A DNA stretch of 64,000 bases from Pseudobdellovibrionaceae bacterium (GTDB lineage: Bacteria; Bdellovibrionota; Bdellovibrionia; Bdellovibrionales; UBA1609): positions 56,195 to 120,194 of the forward strand of contig JABJQG010000061.1 of assembly GCA_018663505.1 (NCBI GenBank), in the 5' to 3' direction. Position 1 is the first letter of the stretch. The number at the start of each line of letters is the position of its first letter. Made by a program: the position numbers and the translations under genes. Below are positions 25,788 to 36,063 of the stretch, one piece after another. The notes beneath the pieces were generated by a model, which saw only the letters and a list, made by a program, of their open reading frames with translations, did not search any database and was not told where the DNA came from.

Positions 25788-26943
25788 ATATATTAATTTG
25801 AGATTGGCTAAAAACTTAAATAGAGACATCTTAAGAGGCCACCCCTGGGTCTACAGAGATGCTCTGCAAAGTTTGCCAAAGTCCGAGTCGGGTGTATTGG
25901 CTAAATTATTTGATAAATCCAATAAATTTTTGGCCTATGGTTTTTATGACCCCCAATGTGAGCTCTGTTTTAGAGTTTGTTCTTTAGATGAAAAACAAAA
26001 ACTCAATAATTTTTGGGCGAGAAACCTATTGGAGCAAGCCTTAAGATTGCGAACAGGCAAAACTTTTAGACTGTTTAATGGCGAAGGTGACGGGCTGCCT
26101 GGCCTTGTGTGTGACGTTTATAATGAATATGCCGTGATTCAGCTGGATGGATATGGACCCAAAGGCTTTTGGGAATTAGAGGGATTAACTTCTTGGTTAG
26201 ATGAGCACTTGTCCCTTAAAGGGATTGTGTACAAGCCAAGAGGGGACCTAAAACTTAAAGCTCAGGTTTTAAAGGGAAAAGAAGAGGATTTTATTAGCGC
26301 TGAATTTTTAGAAAATAATGTTAAATTTCAGGCAAACCTTTTGGAGGGACAGAAGACAGGTTTTTTTCTAGATCAAAAAGACAATCGTCATTTTATTCAA
26401 GGAGTTTCTAAAAACCTAAGGGTGCTTAATTTATTTTCCTACACGGGTGGTTTTTCCGTTTATGCCGGTATAGGTGGGGCAAAACATGTGACCTCTGTGG
26501 ATATATCTCGTCCGGCTACAGATCAGGCAATCACTAATTGGCAAATTAATGGATTGGATAACTCCAGTCATATTGCCGTGGCTGAAAATGTTTTTGATTT
26601 TTTAGATAAGGCCATTCAAGAAAAGCAAAAATGGGATCTAGTGATTGTGGATCCACCATCTTTTGCCCATGCAAAATCAAATTTTAAAGAAGCGGTGGAA
26701 AGTTATGAGAGAATTTTTACACAGTCCATAAAAGTGTGCGAGACAGGGGGTCTTGTGGCTCTATCATCTTGCTCCAGTCATATTACACCTGAAAAATTTT
26801 TAGATATAAGTAGTCAGTGTTTTTCTAAAGCAAGAAAGCGGGCAAAAGTAATAACGGTAAAAGGGCAGAGTGCCGACCACCCTTACCCTTTGGCTTGTTT
26901 AGAAATGCAGTACTTAAAATTTGTATTATTTCAGTGTTTTTGA
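25762..26943 (+). CDS. rlmI: Class I SAM-dependent rRNA (cytosine-C5) methyltransferase, RlmI type
   Basis: The 393-residue protein has an N-terminal PUA-like domain (RGHPWVYRDAL), an EEHEE-type linker with GEGDGLPGLVCDVY, and a Rossmann methyltransferase: VLNLFSYTGGFSVYA (SAM binding), VTSVDIS, and the catalytic motifs VDPPSFA and SSCSSH. E. coli RlmI makes m5C1962 in 23S rRNA; this match is at family level and the exact target is inferred. It overlaps recQ's end, so the two are translationally linked, and its own end overlaps the convergent lipoprotein gene by 18 bases. Confidence 0.88.
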   Translation: MKLVRTDSKYINLRLAKNLNRDILRGHPWVYRDALQSLPKSESGVLAKLFDKSNKFLAYGFYDPQCELCFRVCSLDEKQKLNNFWARNLLEQALRLRTGKTFRLFNGEGDGLPGLVCDVYNEYAVIQLDGYGPKGFWELEGLTSWLDEHLSLKGIVYKPRGDLKLKAQVLKGKEEDFISAEFLENNVKFQANLLEGQKTGFFLDQKDNRHFIQGVSKNLRVLNLFSYTGGFSVYAGIGGAKHVTSVDISRPATDQAITNWQINGLDNSSHIAVAENVFDFLDKAIQEKQKWDLVIVDPPSFAHAKSNFKEAVESYERIFTQSIKVCETGGLVALSSCSSHITPEKFLDISSQCFSKARKRAKVITVKGQSADHPYPLACLEMQYLKFVLFQCF

Positions 26944-27234
26944 TTTGCAAAAATAAACGCTTGCTGTGACCAGTTCTTTTTCGTCAGAACCGGATACACC
27001 ATTGGGTCCAGATGTTAATAGATGAGTGGCCCCTTTATCTCCGGCAGTGGATCTCATATTTTTCTTCCAGTCATCTCCCACTTCAGATTCCACAACACCA
27101 AGGTACTTGCAGTCACCAAGATCTGATGTGGGATTAAACACAATGGAGTTTGGTTTGGTGGATTCAGATGCCGGCTTAGATGCACATGATACTAAGAAAG
27201 TTGGGATTAAAACTAAAGCTAATAATAAATTCAT
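26926..27234 (-). CDS. Small lipoprotein, DUF4156/YjeI-like
   Basis: The 102-residue lipoprotein has signal LLLALVLIPTFLVSC with lipidated Cys. The mature part has two further Cys (GDCKYLGVVES and YFCKSKT) and the segment STAGDKGATHLL. This 'CxxLGxV...N.R...A...GA(N/T)HL' layout is what small DUF4156-like lipoproteins show. Function unknown. An AGGTTT site precedes the ATG. Its 3' end overlaps the rRNA methyltransferase gene. Confidence 0.75.
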   Translation of the reverse strand: MNLLLALVLIPTFLVSCASKPASESTKPNSIVFNPTSDLGDCKYLGVVESEVGDDWKKNMRSTAGDKGATHLLTSGPNGVSGSDEKELVTASVYFCKSKTLK

Positions 27235-27280
27235 ATAAAACCTCCGCGTGAATTATTTTTAGTTGAGTAACAGATATTAC

Positions 27281-28297
27281 TTACTTTTCAGTAAAAAGGT
27301 AAGCGTAATCTCCATAACCTTGTGCTTCTAATTGTTGGGCTGGGATAAATTTTAAAGCAGCTGAGTTAATACAATACCTTAGGCCGGTGGAAATGGGCCC
27401 ATCATTAAACACATGTCCCAAGTGCGAATCAGCAGTAGCTGACCTTACTTCAGTTCGTTTTGAGAGCAGTCCATAATCATCTTTTTCCGTGACTTGGCTA
27501 TTTACGATGGGTTTTGAAAAAGCAGGCCAGCCAGAGCCAGAATCATACTTATCTGTGGAGGAGAATAAAGGCTCTCCAGACACTATGTCCACATATATAC
27601 CAGCTTCTTTGTTATCACAATACTCATTATTAAAGGGTTTTTCTGTGCCTTCTTTTTGCGTCACTTTAAACTGCTCTGCAGATAGCTTTTGTTTAAGTTC
27701 ATTTTTATCTGGCTTAGTAAAGTTAGCCCAAGGCTTATTGATTTCTTTATTCATTGTATTTCCCCATGTTTGTTTTAAATATTGGTCTCGTCCCGAGTGC
27801 ATACGATAGTTCTTATATTTAGCTTCATTTTTTTCATAATAATTTTGGTGATTTTCTTCAGCAAGGTAAAATGCTTTAGCTGCTAGTATAGGTGTGACTA
27901 TGGGTTGCGAGTAAAAATCAGATTGATCTAGTTTTTGTTTAGAAGCTTCCGCTGTGTTTTTTTGTTCTAGAGAGTTATAAAAAATGGCTGTTTGGTACTG
28001 TTGGCCACGGTCAGCAAACTGCCCAGATTTATCCGTGGGATCCACCTGCATCCAGAAAAACTCTACAAGCTCATGGTAAGACACCAGGCAAGGGTCAAAT
28101 TCCACCTGAATCACCTCAAGGTGTTCGGTATTGCCAGTGCAGACCTGTTCGTAATTAGCACTTCCTGTATCTCCTCCGCTGTAGCCAGAGCGGGCTTTAA
28201 TAACACCTTTAAAGGTGTCAAAGGCGGCTTCCATGCACCAAAAACATCCGCCGGCAAATAGGGCAAGTTCTGTGGGTGTTGTTTGTTGTTGATTCAT
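27281..28297 (-). CDS. msrAB: Bifunctional peptide methionine sulfoxide reductase MsrA/MsrB
   Basis: Two enzymes are fused in 338 residues. The N-terminal MsrA has the catalytic GGCFWCMEA and EVIQVEFDP; the C-terminal MsrB has [20 protein letters not shown] and the catalytic Cys in RYCINSAAL. Together they reduce both S- and R-epimers of methionine sulfoxide. There is no signal peptide, so it acts in the cytosol, unlike periplasmic or secreted Neisseria-type fusions. MsrB keeps only one of the usual zinc CxxC pairs (near [10 protein letters not shown] there is a single Cys), so the structural zinc is probably absent. The ribosome site GGAGG is strong. Confidence 0.95.
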   Translation of the reverse strand: MNQQQTTPTELALFAGGCFWCMEAAFDTFKGVIKARSGYSGGDTGSANYEQVCTGNTEHLEVIQVEFDPCLVSYHELVEFFWMQVDPTDKSGQFADRGQQYQTAIFYNSLEQKNTAEASKQKLDQSDFYSQPIVTPILAAKAFYLAEENHQNYYEKNEAKYKNYRMHSGRDQYLKQTWGNTMNKEINKPWANFTKPDKNELKQKLSAEQFKVTQKEGTEKPFNNEYCDNKEAGIYVDIVSGEPLFSSTDKYDSGSGWPAFSKPIVNSQVTEKDDYGLLSKRTEVRSATADSHLGHVFNDGPISTGLRYCINSAALKFIPAQQLEAQGYGDYAYLFTEK

Positions 28298-28607
28298 AAA
28301 GCCTCCCAGTGAGTTAAAAAATCATATTTTTTAAAAAAAGAGCCTATGAATATTACTGAGTATTGTAAAGCTCTTAGTGTCCATGAAACCCAAGCTGTAG
28401 CTTACTGCAAGTCGATCTAACTGATTTCCTACATATGGAAAATATACAGAACTGTCAAACTTCTATACACCCTGTGCACAAAAATTGGAACCTCGCTATG
28501 AGCTCCTTGTGTAGATTTAAGATGCTATTAATTACGTATATAATTCTAGCTACTTAAGATATATGTTTTGGCTTCAGGTTGGAACTTAATTTGCAATTTA
28601 TGACTTT
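28298..28607. other. Divergent intergenic region without recognisable gene
   Basis: The 310 bases between the divergent msrAB and the 1507-residue protein gene contain no supported gene. A TATAAT at 28535-28543 (within GTATATAATTCT) is a plausible -10 box for the rightward gene. No repeat or operator is evident. Confidence 0.4.
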
Positions 28608-31600
28608 ATGAATTTAAAATCTATGAAAATTATACTAAATTTATTTATAAGCCTTAATATGGCTTTTTCCAGCAATATTGTGTGGTCAGCTGAAAAAGAG
28701 AGTGATTCTAAAGCCACCAAGCCTCATGGCGTATTATTACAAAATTCAATAGCAGGACAATTATGGAGATCTTGGACTGGGGGAGGAGAGTCCTCCGTCA
28801 AGGAAGCTGCTAAAGAAGCTGTTCAAAAACCTCAAAAAGAGTTTTCACAACAGGATATATTTTTACAAAAGGTTCAAAATATTCCCAAAAAATATAATTT
28901 AGAAATAAACCCAGAGCCAATGGCCGCAGAAAAAACATATAAAGAAGGAGAACATGTTGGGTTTGCAGAGGGACGAAATAAGGTAAACTATATTGAAGGA
29001 AAGGTAGAAGGTGAAACTTATCGAATTGAAATAGAGCCTACTCCAAAAGCTGCACTTAGAGGCTTTATGCCCTCTACTTATTTTTCAGAAAAGGGTAAGT
29101 TAAATGAGTTCGCCTTTAGTATGACATTAGGAGCTGCAAAAAAACGCTTTAGTGAAAATCGAATACTACCTCATACGGCCCGCGTGTTTCCTTATGAAGC
29201 CATGAAATTTTACACTGCTATAGGTGTTCTAGCAGTGACGAAACTAAGTATGGATTACTGGAAAAACCCACAAGCATTAAATCAGTTTATTGAGTCTATG
29301 AAGGATCCCGTAGGTCATTTAAGCTTTTTTATGTTTATGTTAGCAAACCGACAGGCTGGTGAGCTTCTTGGCGGAGTCATGAGAGGGTCATTAAGTAAAC
29401 ATTTTGTTGGATACCTAGGAATGACAACAGGTTTATTAGCCTCTGAAATTTTCACCGATTTGTGGCATGCAAAAAATTTACAAAAGTGTGCCTTTGGTTT
29501 TTTAAAAAAACAAAATAAATTAGAAAGGTCAAAGCAGCTCACAGCATGTGACACGGCATTTGACGATATGGTTATGACAGAAAATAAATCTAAATATCTG
29601 TCTTCAGTGGGATCATTATTAGGAGCAGCAATGTTGAATGGCCTAGTGAGAAAAGGTGTTGTTAGTTCTTATAAGAAAAACAAAAGATTTATTTTTAAGC
29701 ATACCGGATTAATGGTGAAAACAAACCTGCCACCTAAATGGTACCATAAATGGGGCGTGCCCAACTGGAAAGTGATGAACCTTAAGAAAACACTTTTTTT
29801 TGGTAAAACTGTAGTCAAAGGTATGCCTGTATTTACCTTCACCCTAACTCTATTAGATATTATGTTTTTCTTAAGTGCTAGTGATTTTTTGCATCCTCAT
29901 GTGGAGTATTTTACTTCTAATGTTTTTAAAGGCGGAGCAAGACGGCACTTACAAAAACAAATTCAAGCTCAGATGGCTGAACTGAAAAAAACAGATTGGA
30001 ATCCTTTAACCTGTGGAACTGGTCGTTATTCAGAGTTAAATGCTTCAAAGGTAACAAGCCAGGGATTAGTTTATGATCATCAGATAGACAGTAGGTGTAA
30101 TTATTCCTTAATTAAAAAAGTTGAAATGTACGATAAGTTGGGAAGAGATTGGGATACTCAGACATTTAAACATGCCATGGAAACACATCAGAATTGGTTA
30201 CAAAATGTATCTCACTTTGCAGCTGTAGAGTTAGCAACAATAAAATTCTATAAATCTATTTTAGGTGATTTATTTTTATCTCAGGATCCAGGTAATTATC
30301 AATATGCAATGGAATTACCGGATAGAGAGTTTTTAGATACACAAAACCTTGGAGAAGAAGAGTATGAGCAGCAGCTGCAAGAATTACTGGAGTTTAAAGA
30401 CGCTGACGAAATGGCTTTCCCCAACTTTTTAAAAATTAGCGAAAAACCATTTTTTCTAAATATCACTCATCATAAAAACCTAGAGTGTAAGGTAGAAAGC
30501 TTAAATCACTATAAAGGTTACTCTGCGGAGTGGACAGAAAAAGAAAAATTAGAGGCTTGTTCTCAAGCTAACCAGTTTTACTTTACATTTTCAAAATATT
30601 TTAACAAGCCAACACATAAAACAAAACTAACAGATGACGAAAAACACAGTATGAGCCTACAAGAGCTTTTGATGCACGAAGAGAAAGACAGGCGCTTAAA
30701 AAACTTTGGACTATATGATTTTGTTAAATATTGCTCGCCTATCACTGAGAAATGTGAATTAGATGAATATTGGCAGCTTCTTTCTAAGTCAGAGCTAATG
30801 GGTCACTACGCTGAATTTGTTGTTAAGGCGAGTAAAATTATAGAAAAAAGAGACCTAAGAGATCTCTTTGAAGTAAGAGAGCTCATTGAGGCACTTGATC
30901 AAAGGATAACAACACGAAATGTATTTAAAAATAAGCCTTTTAATCAGCAATACTGTGACACTCTGGAAGATGGTTGCAAAGGCATATATAATTCAACTAA
31001 GGGATTTCTTCTTTCATTAGAAGATAAGAAAAGTGAATATCTAAATAATAAAATTAAAAATATTAATAATGAATTTAGTGATATAAAAATCAAATTATCG
31101 AGTATATCAGATTTTAAGTATAATAACTTAGGAGATTATTTATTAGGGTCCATGGCTTGTGGGATAAATCCAGAAAAAGAGATCTCTGGTTTTAAGAAGT
31201 ATTTAAATTACTTAGATATATTTGATTGGAATAAGGACGACTACACTATAAATGCGAAAAAATTTAAAGGAAGTGACCTTGAAGGTAAAGAAAACATAGC
31301 TGACTTCCCCATCATTGCTGATGGAACAAAATTTGTTCCCCCTAAAGTAGTCAAAGATACTGATTATAACTTTTGTGAAAATATCAATGGAGTGACAGTT
31401 TTACATGATAAGAAAAACATGGCCACAGAGTACATTACTCGAACAAATCAAGTGGTTAATAATGCCGATTTAAGACAAGAGCTCTTTAGCTACATTAGAC
31501 ATAACTTGAAAGAAAACCTTACAAAAGGGGAGTACAGTAGTAATTTTATGGCCTGGTGGGATATTTACATAAAGCCTCAGACGGATTTTGTTAAAGACAT

Positions 31601-33131
31601 GTTAGAAAAAGAATATTTCTCTGCAATTATAACAGATCAATATGATGCAATGACAAGCCAAGTATATAGTAAACTTAATAATTCAGAATACGCGAATGGA
31701 ATTATTAATTCTAAAATACAACAATTAGAATACTATTTTGATTTGATTGATAATGTATATGATCAATCAAATTATGAAGTTTCAAATATAAAGGATTATG
31801 AGAAAAAAACTCTTGATAAATTATTTCTTGTTCAGAAAGAAGAGCAAATTTATAATTTAAAAATAAATTTAATGGCATTTGGTATTATTCCAGAAGCAGA
31901 AAATGGTGATGCACAAAGGGCTGATGAGGAAGTTGGTGATAATGGTTATGAGGGATTTGAGGACGACCGTTACTATGATACTTCTGATGATGATAGACGT
32001 AAAAATAAAGCAGCTTCTAGAAATAATGACAACGGATACGAGGGTCATGAATCAGATGAGGACTATGAGGATGAATCATTTTTTGGTAAACTCGGAAGAC
32101 AAGTGAAAAGCTTGATTAGCCCAAGTACAAACGTTGATGACCTTGCCAGTGATATTTATGACGTAGATGACGGCGGCGAAGTTACACATACTTTGAACGA
32201 AGAGCAGGAAGCATATGTTAGAATATTTAAACAAGGTATTCTAGATATCAAAGCTTCTACAAGAGAAACTTTTGCTACAGTAGTCAGTGAAATGGGCAAA
32301 GAGGTTAAGGCTATTGAAACTAAATACTTACCTAAATCAGAGGCTTTGTTTCAGGAAGGTGAAGATAAAGCGGCAGAATTAAAAGAAGCTAATGAAGAAC
32401 GAACTACTGTAAAAAGTAAAGATAAAAAGAAAGTTGTGGCAAGAATTATCCCAATGACGGGCAAAGAAAAACAAATTTTTCTTAGAGAGTTAAAAGAGAA
32501 ATCATTAGCTAAAATTGCAGACTATAGAGATGAGCTTAATCAATTAAATGAGTACTTCGTATCTATTAATATAGACACAGTGAGCCCTGAAGTAGACCCT
32601 ACAGAGGAAACAGTAAATTTGACCATGGAAAATGCTGGTGCTTACTCAAGTTTAAGACAAATTTATGATTCTGCTCGTAAGGAACAATTGACGAAAGATG
32701 TTGATGATAAGAGTAGAGTTTCAGGAGAAAAGTTAAATGAGTTAGCAGGACATAGATGGGCTGTAAGAAATCTCTTAGCTTTATTTGAAGATATGGATAG
32801 TTTAGCCGATGACATAGAACAAGATTTAGAAATATCTATGGGTGGCTTATCAGGTTTTCAGGATGGACAGGCGAATAACTTGTCTTATCAGAGCCAGGTA
32901 ATATCCAGTGGATATTACTCGCCAAAGGTAAAGCTAATAGCACAAAAAAAATATTATCAGCAATATGTAATATACCAAGCCATTAATGGAATTAAGATGG
33001 CCATTGGGGATTTGAAGCAATATGCCCACATGACAAATATTCATGAAGTGATTAAAAAAGCGAAAGGTTTAGAAACTAAAAACTGCTTAACTGGTTTTGG
33101 TAAAATGGAAGCTTGTACTGAAGAACAATAA
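28608..33131 (+). CDS. Very large exported or membrane protein of unknown function
   Basis: The 1507 residues start with a signal peptide (IILNLFISLNMAFSSNIVWSA). About residues 200-430 carry four hydrophobic segments that may span the membrane (for example LSFFMFMLANRQAGELLGGV and FVGYLGMTTGLLASEIFTDL). Long helical, Cys-containing regions follow, then a strongly acidic low-complexity stretch near 1090-1160 (EGFEDDRYYDTSDDDRR, HESDEDYEDE), and a coiled-coil-rich C-terminus. No domain family is recognised. The next gene encodes a small exported protein and may be functionally linked. Very long lineage-specific exported proteins are typical of predatory Bdellovibrionota; a role at the cell surface is inference. 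Confidence 0.85.
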   Translation: MNLKSMKIILNLFISLNMAFSSNIVWSAEKESDSKATKPHGVLLQNSIAGQLWRSWTGGGESSVKEAAKEAVQKPQKEFSQQDIFLQKVQNIPKKYNLEINPEPMAAEKTYKEGEHVGFAEGRNKVNYIEGKVEGETYRIEIEPTPKAALRGFMPSTYFSEKGKLNEFAFSMTLGAAKKRFSENRILPHTARVFPYEAMKFYTAIGVLAVTKLSMDYWKNPQALNQFIESMKDPVGHLSFFMFMLANRQAGELLGGVMRGSLSKHFVGYLGMTTGLLASEIFTDLWHAKNLQKCAFGFLKKQNKLERSKQLTACDTAFDDMVMTENKSKYLSSVGSLLGAAMLNGLVRKGVVSSYKKNKRFIFKHTGLMVKTNLPPKWYHKWGVPNWKVMNLKKTLFFGKTVVKGMPVFTFTLTLLDIMFFLSASDFLHPHVEYFTSNVFKGGARRHLQKQIQAQMAELKKTDWNPLTCGTGRYSELNASKVTSQGLVYDHQIDSRCNYSLIKKVEMYDKLGRDWDTQTFKHAMETHQNWLQNVSHFAAVELATIKFYKSILGDLFLSQDPGNYQYAMELPDREFLDTQNLGEEEYEQQLQELLEFKDADEMAFPNFLKISEKPFFLNITHHKNLECKVESLNHYKGYSAEWTEKEKLEACSQANQFYFTFSKYFNKPTHKTKLTDDEKHSMSLQELLMHEEKDRRLKNFGLYDFVKYCSPITEKCELDEYWQLLSKSELMGHYAEFVVKASKIIEKRDLRDLFEVRELIEALDQRITTRNVFKNKPFNQQYCDTLEDGCKGIYNSTKGFLLSLEDKKSEYLNNKIKNINNEFSDIKIKLSSISDFKYNNLGDYLLGSMACGINPEKEISGFKKYLNYLDIFDWNKDDYTINAKKFKGSDLEGKENIADFPIIADGTKFVPPKVVKDTDYNFCENINGVTVLHDKKNMATEYITRTNQVVNNADLRQELFSYIRHNLKENLTKGEYSSNFMAWWDIYIKPQTDFVKDMLEKEYFSAIITDQYDAMTSQVYSKLNNSEYANGIINSKIQQLEYYFDLIDNVYDQSNYEVSNIKDYEKKTLDKLFLVQKEEQIYNLKINLMAFGIIPEAENGDAQRADEEVGDNGYEGFEDDRYYDTSDDDRRKNKAASRNNDNGYEGHESDEDYEDESFFGKLGRQVKSLISPSTNVDDLASDIYDVDDGGEVTHTLNEEQEAYVRIFKQGILDIKASTRETFATVVSEMGKEVKAIETKYLPKSEALFQEGEDKAAELKEANEERTTVKSKDKKKVVARIIPMTGKEKQIFLRELKEKSLAKIADYRDELNQLNEYFVSINIDTVSPEVDPTEETVNLTMENAGAYSSLRQIYDSARKEQLTKDVDDKSRVSGEKLNELAGHRWAVRNLLALFEDMDSLADDIEQDLEISMGGLSGFQDGQANNLSYQSQVISSGYYSPKVKLIAQKKYYQQYVIYQAINGIKMAIGDLKQYAHMTNIHEVIKKAKGLETKNCLTGFGKMEACTEEQ

Positions 33132-33588
33132 AACCTCATTGCGTATAATTGTTGAGGTTCAGGCCTATGGGTTCGGTGGTTTTTCTGAGGCCATAGGTAA
33201 TAATGCAATGATCTTATAAGTAAAATGCCCCTTAAATTGCAGGCCTCTCAAGCTCATCTAAGGAGGTTTGTTTCTTTTTTTCTCCCCAACAAATATGCAT
33301 AATATACATAATTAAACCCTTGATTAGTGAGATTTAACTGTAATTTTTACTATTTTAAGTTCTTCATCTAGAGAAAAAAGCCATTAATTGTTACCTTTGT
33401 CGATATATTACTCACAACGTGGGCCTGGTAATTTACATTAGAGCTTAATACTAGTTTAAGTTTGGTAAAGTGGGTTAAAGATAAAGTAATTTCAGTAGTT
33501 TATACCTTGGCCTAAATATTGAATACTAGATATGTGTAATTATTAACGGTTTAAAAGATAATAAATAATAGAGATAACAGGAGAACAT
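33132..33588. other. Intergenic region with two hairpins, no gene
   Basis: The 457 bases hold no supported gene. Just after the stop, AACCTCA and TGAGGTT pair around a 15-base loop. Further on CCTATGG pairs perfectly with CCATAGG around a loop of about 21 bases (33164-33206). Neither is followed by a strong T-run, so terminator function is uncertain. Confidence 0.4.
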
Positions 33589-34278
33589 ATGAAAGCAATG
33601 AAGAACATAATAGTAGCCTCTGTGGTTTTACTTATGGCAGCACCAATCCTAGCTGCTGGAAAGCCAAAGCCAAAGACATCTACTGGTAATGAGACGTTGA
33701 CTATAAAAGAGAGAGAAAAGTTTGAGAAAAATAAACTAGAACAAGGCAAGACGACAAAAACTGCTGCGGAAAGAACTCAAGAGTCCACAGCAATTAAAAA
33801 CAATGAGAAATTAGTAAGAGATGCTAATATTGTTTTCGGTGGAAAAAATGCAGCAAAAGACAAAGCCGATTTTTTAGTATTTTTAGATAATAAACCTAAA
33901 ATGAAAGAACTTGTTCGTTTAGCTGGTGAAAAAACTCAAGCTAAGCAAATGAATCATGGCGGACGGGTCATGTTATATATGATAAAGTTTGTTGCAAAAT
34001 TAAGACAGTCTTCTGATTCATTGGATACACTGATGGAGTTTATGGCTCAAGAAGGTGAAAATATATTAAATGGAAAATTTGAAGAAGGTCAGAAATCTTT
34101 AGTGAGTTTTATGAAGGCATTAAAAAATGAATTTGTAATTGCTCAGAATAGCAATAATGGTAAAGAGCTTAGCTATGACCAAGTTGAAACTATTATGGCA
34201 AGGGTTGTTTCTGAACAATTAGGTGGCATATCTCTTAGAGAATTTAAAGAGGCTTGCGCTAAAGGTGCTAAAGCCTAG
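33589..34278 (+). CDS. Small exported helical protein of unknown function
   Basis: The 229-residue product has a signal peptide (IIVASVVLLMAAPILA, cleavage before AGKPK). A charged Lys/Glu-rich linker follows (KEREKFEKNKLEQGKTTK), then an all-helical C-terminal part with one Cys (FKEACAKGAKA). The ribosome site AGGAGAA is strong and an intrinsic terminator follows. No family recognised. It lies downstream of the 1507-residue exported protein but is separated by 457 bases and probably has its own promoter. Confidence 0.75.
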   Translation: MKAMKNIIVASVVLLMAAPILAAGKPKPKTSTGNETLTIKEREKFEKNKLEQGKTTKTAAERTQESTAIKNNEKLVRDANIVFGGKNAAKDKADFLVFLDNKPKMKELVRLAGEKTQAKQMNHGGRVMLYMIKFVAKLRQSSDSLDTLMEFMAQEGENILNGKFEEGQKSLVSFMKALKNEFVIAQNSNNGKELSYDQVETIMARVVSEQLGGISLREFKEACAKGAKA

Positions 34279-34303
34279 TTAATTTTATTAGCAATATTTT
34301 AGT

Positions 34304-34337
34304 AAAAAAACCTCAGTGATTACTGAGGTTTTTTTTT
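34304..34337 (+). terminator. Intrinsic terminator
   Basis: CCTCAGT-GATT-ACTGAGG is a perfect 7-bp stem with a 4-base loop, flanked by seven A and nine T, so the total pairing is about 14 bp. It lies 26 bases after the preceding stop. Works in both directions. Confidence 0.92.
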
Positions 34338-34503
34338 GCCAAAAAAAGAGAAAGGTTTTCGTAAACATGAGGTAATACTCTTTGTAATACTCAATATGTC
34401 TGATGTGGTATTTTCATATGGTAAATGAGCAAGGGCTTATTAGCATAAAGAAACGGATTGAGATTCATTAGATATATAGGCTTAAAAATGCTAGGCTCGA
34501 CAT

Positions 34504-35331
34504 ATGAAAGCTAGTAACAAAGTAACTAAATTTTATGACGTTCTTGGAAACTGGATTATAGAGCAATATAAGAATCAAAGAAATGATTTAAAAAACCGGC
34601 CCTATATTGTGGGCTTAAATGCACCTCAGGGTTCTGGTAAAACCACTCTCACCACATACTTAACGGAACATTTTAAAAATAAGGGAATTCCCGCCCTAGC
34701 AATATCCATAGATGATTTTTATTTAACTCATAAAGACCAATTGCAGATTGCTAAGAGGTATTCAGAAAATACATTACTTCAGCAACGTGGTTATCCTGGT
34801 ACTCATGATTTGACCTTAGGAGAGAGCGTTCTTGGTCAGTTAGGTAGAGCAGCTAAAATTCCACGATATGACAAATCCGCATTCTCAGGAAAGGGAGATC
34901 GAAGACCTGAGGATAAATGGAGCGTCCTTAAGCATAGCCCACAAATCGTTTTTGTAGAAGGGTGGATGTTAGGCTTTGAAAAGCAAAGCCATGAACATAT
35001 TGATAAAGTATTAAAAAATGAGGTTGGTACAAGCCCCCAGAGCTTTTACGAGATTAATGATTTTCTTCCACAATACAAAAAATGGGAAAAATATTTTGAT
35101 GCCTTTATCCATCTTTATGTGGAAAATACCAAATATATTATAGATTGGCGAATAGAGGCCGAAGAAAAAATGAAGGCTTCAGGCAGCGACGGTATGAGTT
35201 TAAAAGAAGTAGAGAATTATATTAAAAAATTTACTCCTGCTTATAAAATATATGTCCCCCAGCTTATTGACAGAAAATTTAATATTCCTCATATAAAAAT
35301 CGAAATTCAAAATAATAGAATCCCAGCCTGA
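34504..35331 (+). CDS. P-loop kinase, D-glycerate 3-kinase (GLYK/Tda10) type
   Basis: The 275-residue cytosolic protein has Walker A GLNAPQGSGKTTL near residue 38 and the motif AISIDDFYLTHKDQ. It also shows QQRGYPGTHDLTLGE and PRYDKSAFSGKGDR, which together are diagnostic of the plant-type D-glycerate 3-kinase and its yeast/bacterial relatives within the phosphoribulokinase-uridine kinase fold. The Walker B equivalent is VFVEGWMLGF. Likely reaction: ATP + D-glycerate to 3-phosphoglycerate; bacterial members are poorly tested. Single gene. Confidence 0.82.
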   Translation: MKASNKVTKFYDVLGNWIIEQYKNQRNDLKNRPYIVGLNAPQGSGKTTLTTYLTEHFKNKGIPALAISIDDFYLTHKDQLQIAKRYSENTLLQQRGYPGTHDLTLGESVLGQLGRAAKIPRYDKSAFSGKGDRRPEDKWSVLKHSPQIVFVEGWMLGFEKQSHEHIDKVLKNEVGTSPQSFYEINDFLPQYKKWEKYFDAFIHLYVENTKYIIDWRIEAEEKMKASGSDGMSLKEVENYIKKFTPAYKIYVPQLIDRKFNIPHIKIEIQNNRIPA

Positions 35332-35448
35332 AGGTGAGGCGTGTGTTCAATATTTAAGTAAGTACATTATATCCTCATTTTTAGTATTTGCTTTCATTAT
35401 TATATTTAGGTATGTCCTAGGTATTAGTCATTTTCTTGAGGGGGAATT

Positions 35449-36027
35449 ATGAAGTTACGTAGTTTTATAGTTGGTCTTGTCATATCTTTTTCCACAGTGG
35501 TTTCTGCCTCCACGGGACAGCAAATTTTTGAAAGCAAATGCAGTTCCTGTCATGGGGTAAATACAGACATATCTGTAGCTCCAATTTTACATGGTCGTAA
35601 AACAGAATATTTAAGAAAACAATTGAATGACTTTAAAAAAGGAAAAAGACCAGATTTATTAATGGACGGCCAAATGGTTGCGGTAGCCAGTGAACTTTCT
35701 CTTGAAGATATCGGTGCTGTAACTTCTTATTTGGAAGGCTTAGAACCTTGTGATTTTCCAAAAGAGAGTGCTGATCTACCGGGAGACATAGAAGCGGGGA
35801 GACGTAAGGCGGCAGCCTGTTTGTCTTGTCATGAAAACTGGAACCCAGGGCTAAGAGCGCCAAACCTATTTGCTCAACGTCAATCATACTTGGTGCACAC
35901 ACTAGGGGCTTTTAAATCAAAAAGTCGGAAGAACTCTTACACTATGACAAGTCAGGCAAGGCGACTTTCTAAAATGGATATGCAAGACATAGGAGCCTTT
36001 TTTAGTTCAGTTTCTGTTTGCGAATAA
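35449..36027 (+). CDS. Dihaem cytochrome c (cytochrome c4-like)
   Basis: A signal peptide (FIVGLVISFSTVVSA) is followed by two similar class I cytochrome domains, each with a CxxCH motif (CSSCHG and CLSCHE). Candidate distal Met ligands are in LLMDGQMVAV and NSYTMTSQAR. The 192-residue length fits cytochrome c4, a periplasmic electron carrier to terminal oxidases or reductases. It might feed the NorC/NorB enzyme elsewhere in the window (inference). GAGGGGGA precedes the ATG. Confidence 0.88.
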   Translation: MKLRSFIVGLVISFSTVVSASTGQQIFESKCSSCHGVNTDISVAPILHGRKTEYLRKQLNDFKKGKRPDLLMDGQMVAVASELSLEDIGAVTSYLEGLEPCDFPKESADLPGDIEAGRRKAAACLSCHENWNPGLRAPNLFAQRQSYLVHTLGAFKSKSRKNSYTMTSQARRLSKMDMQDIGAFFSSVSVCE

Positions 36028-36063
36028 TAATTGAATCTATATATTTAAGATTTTGAATCAGGC

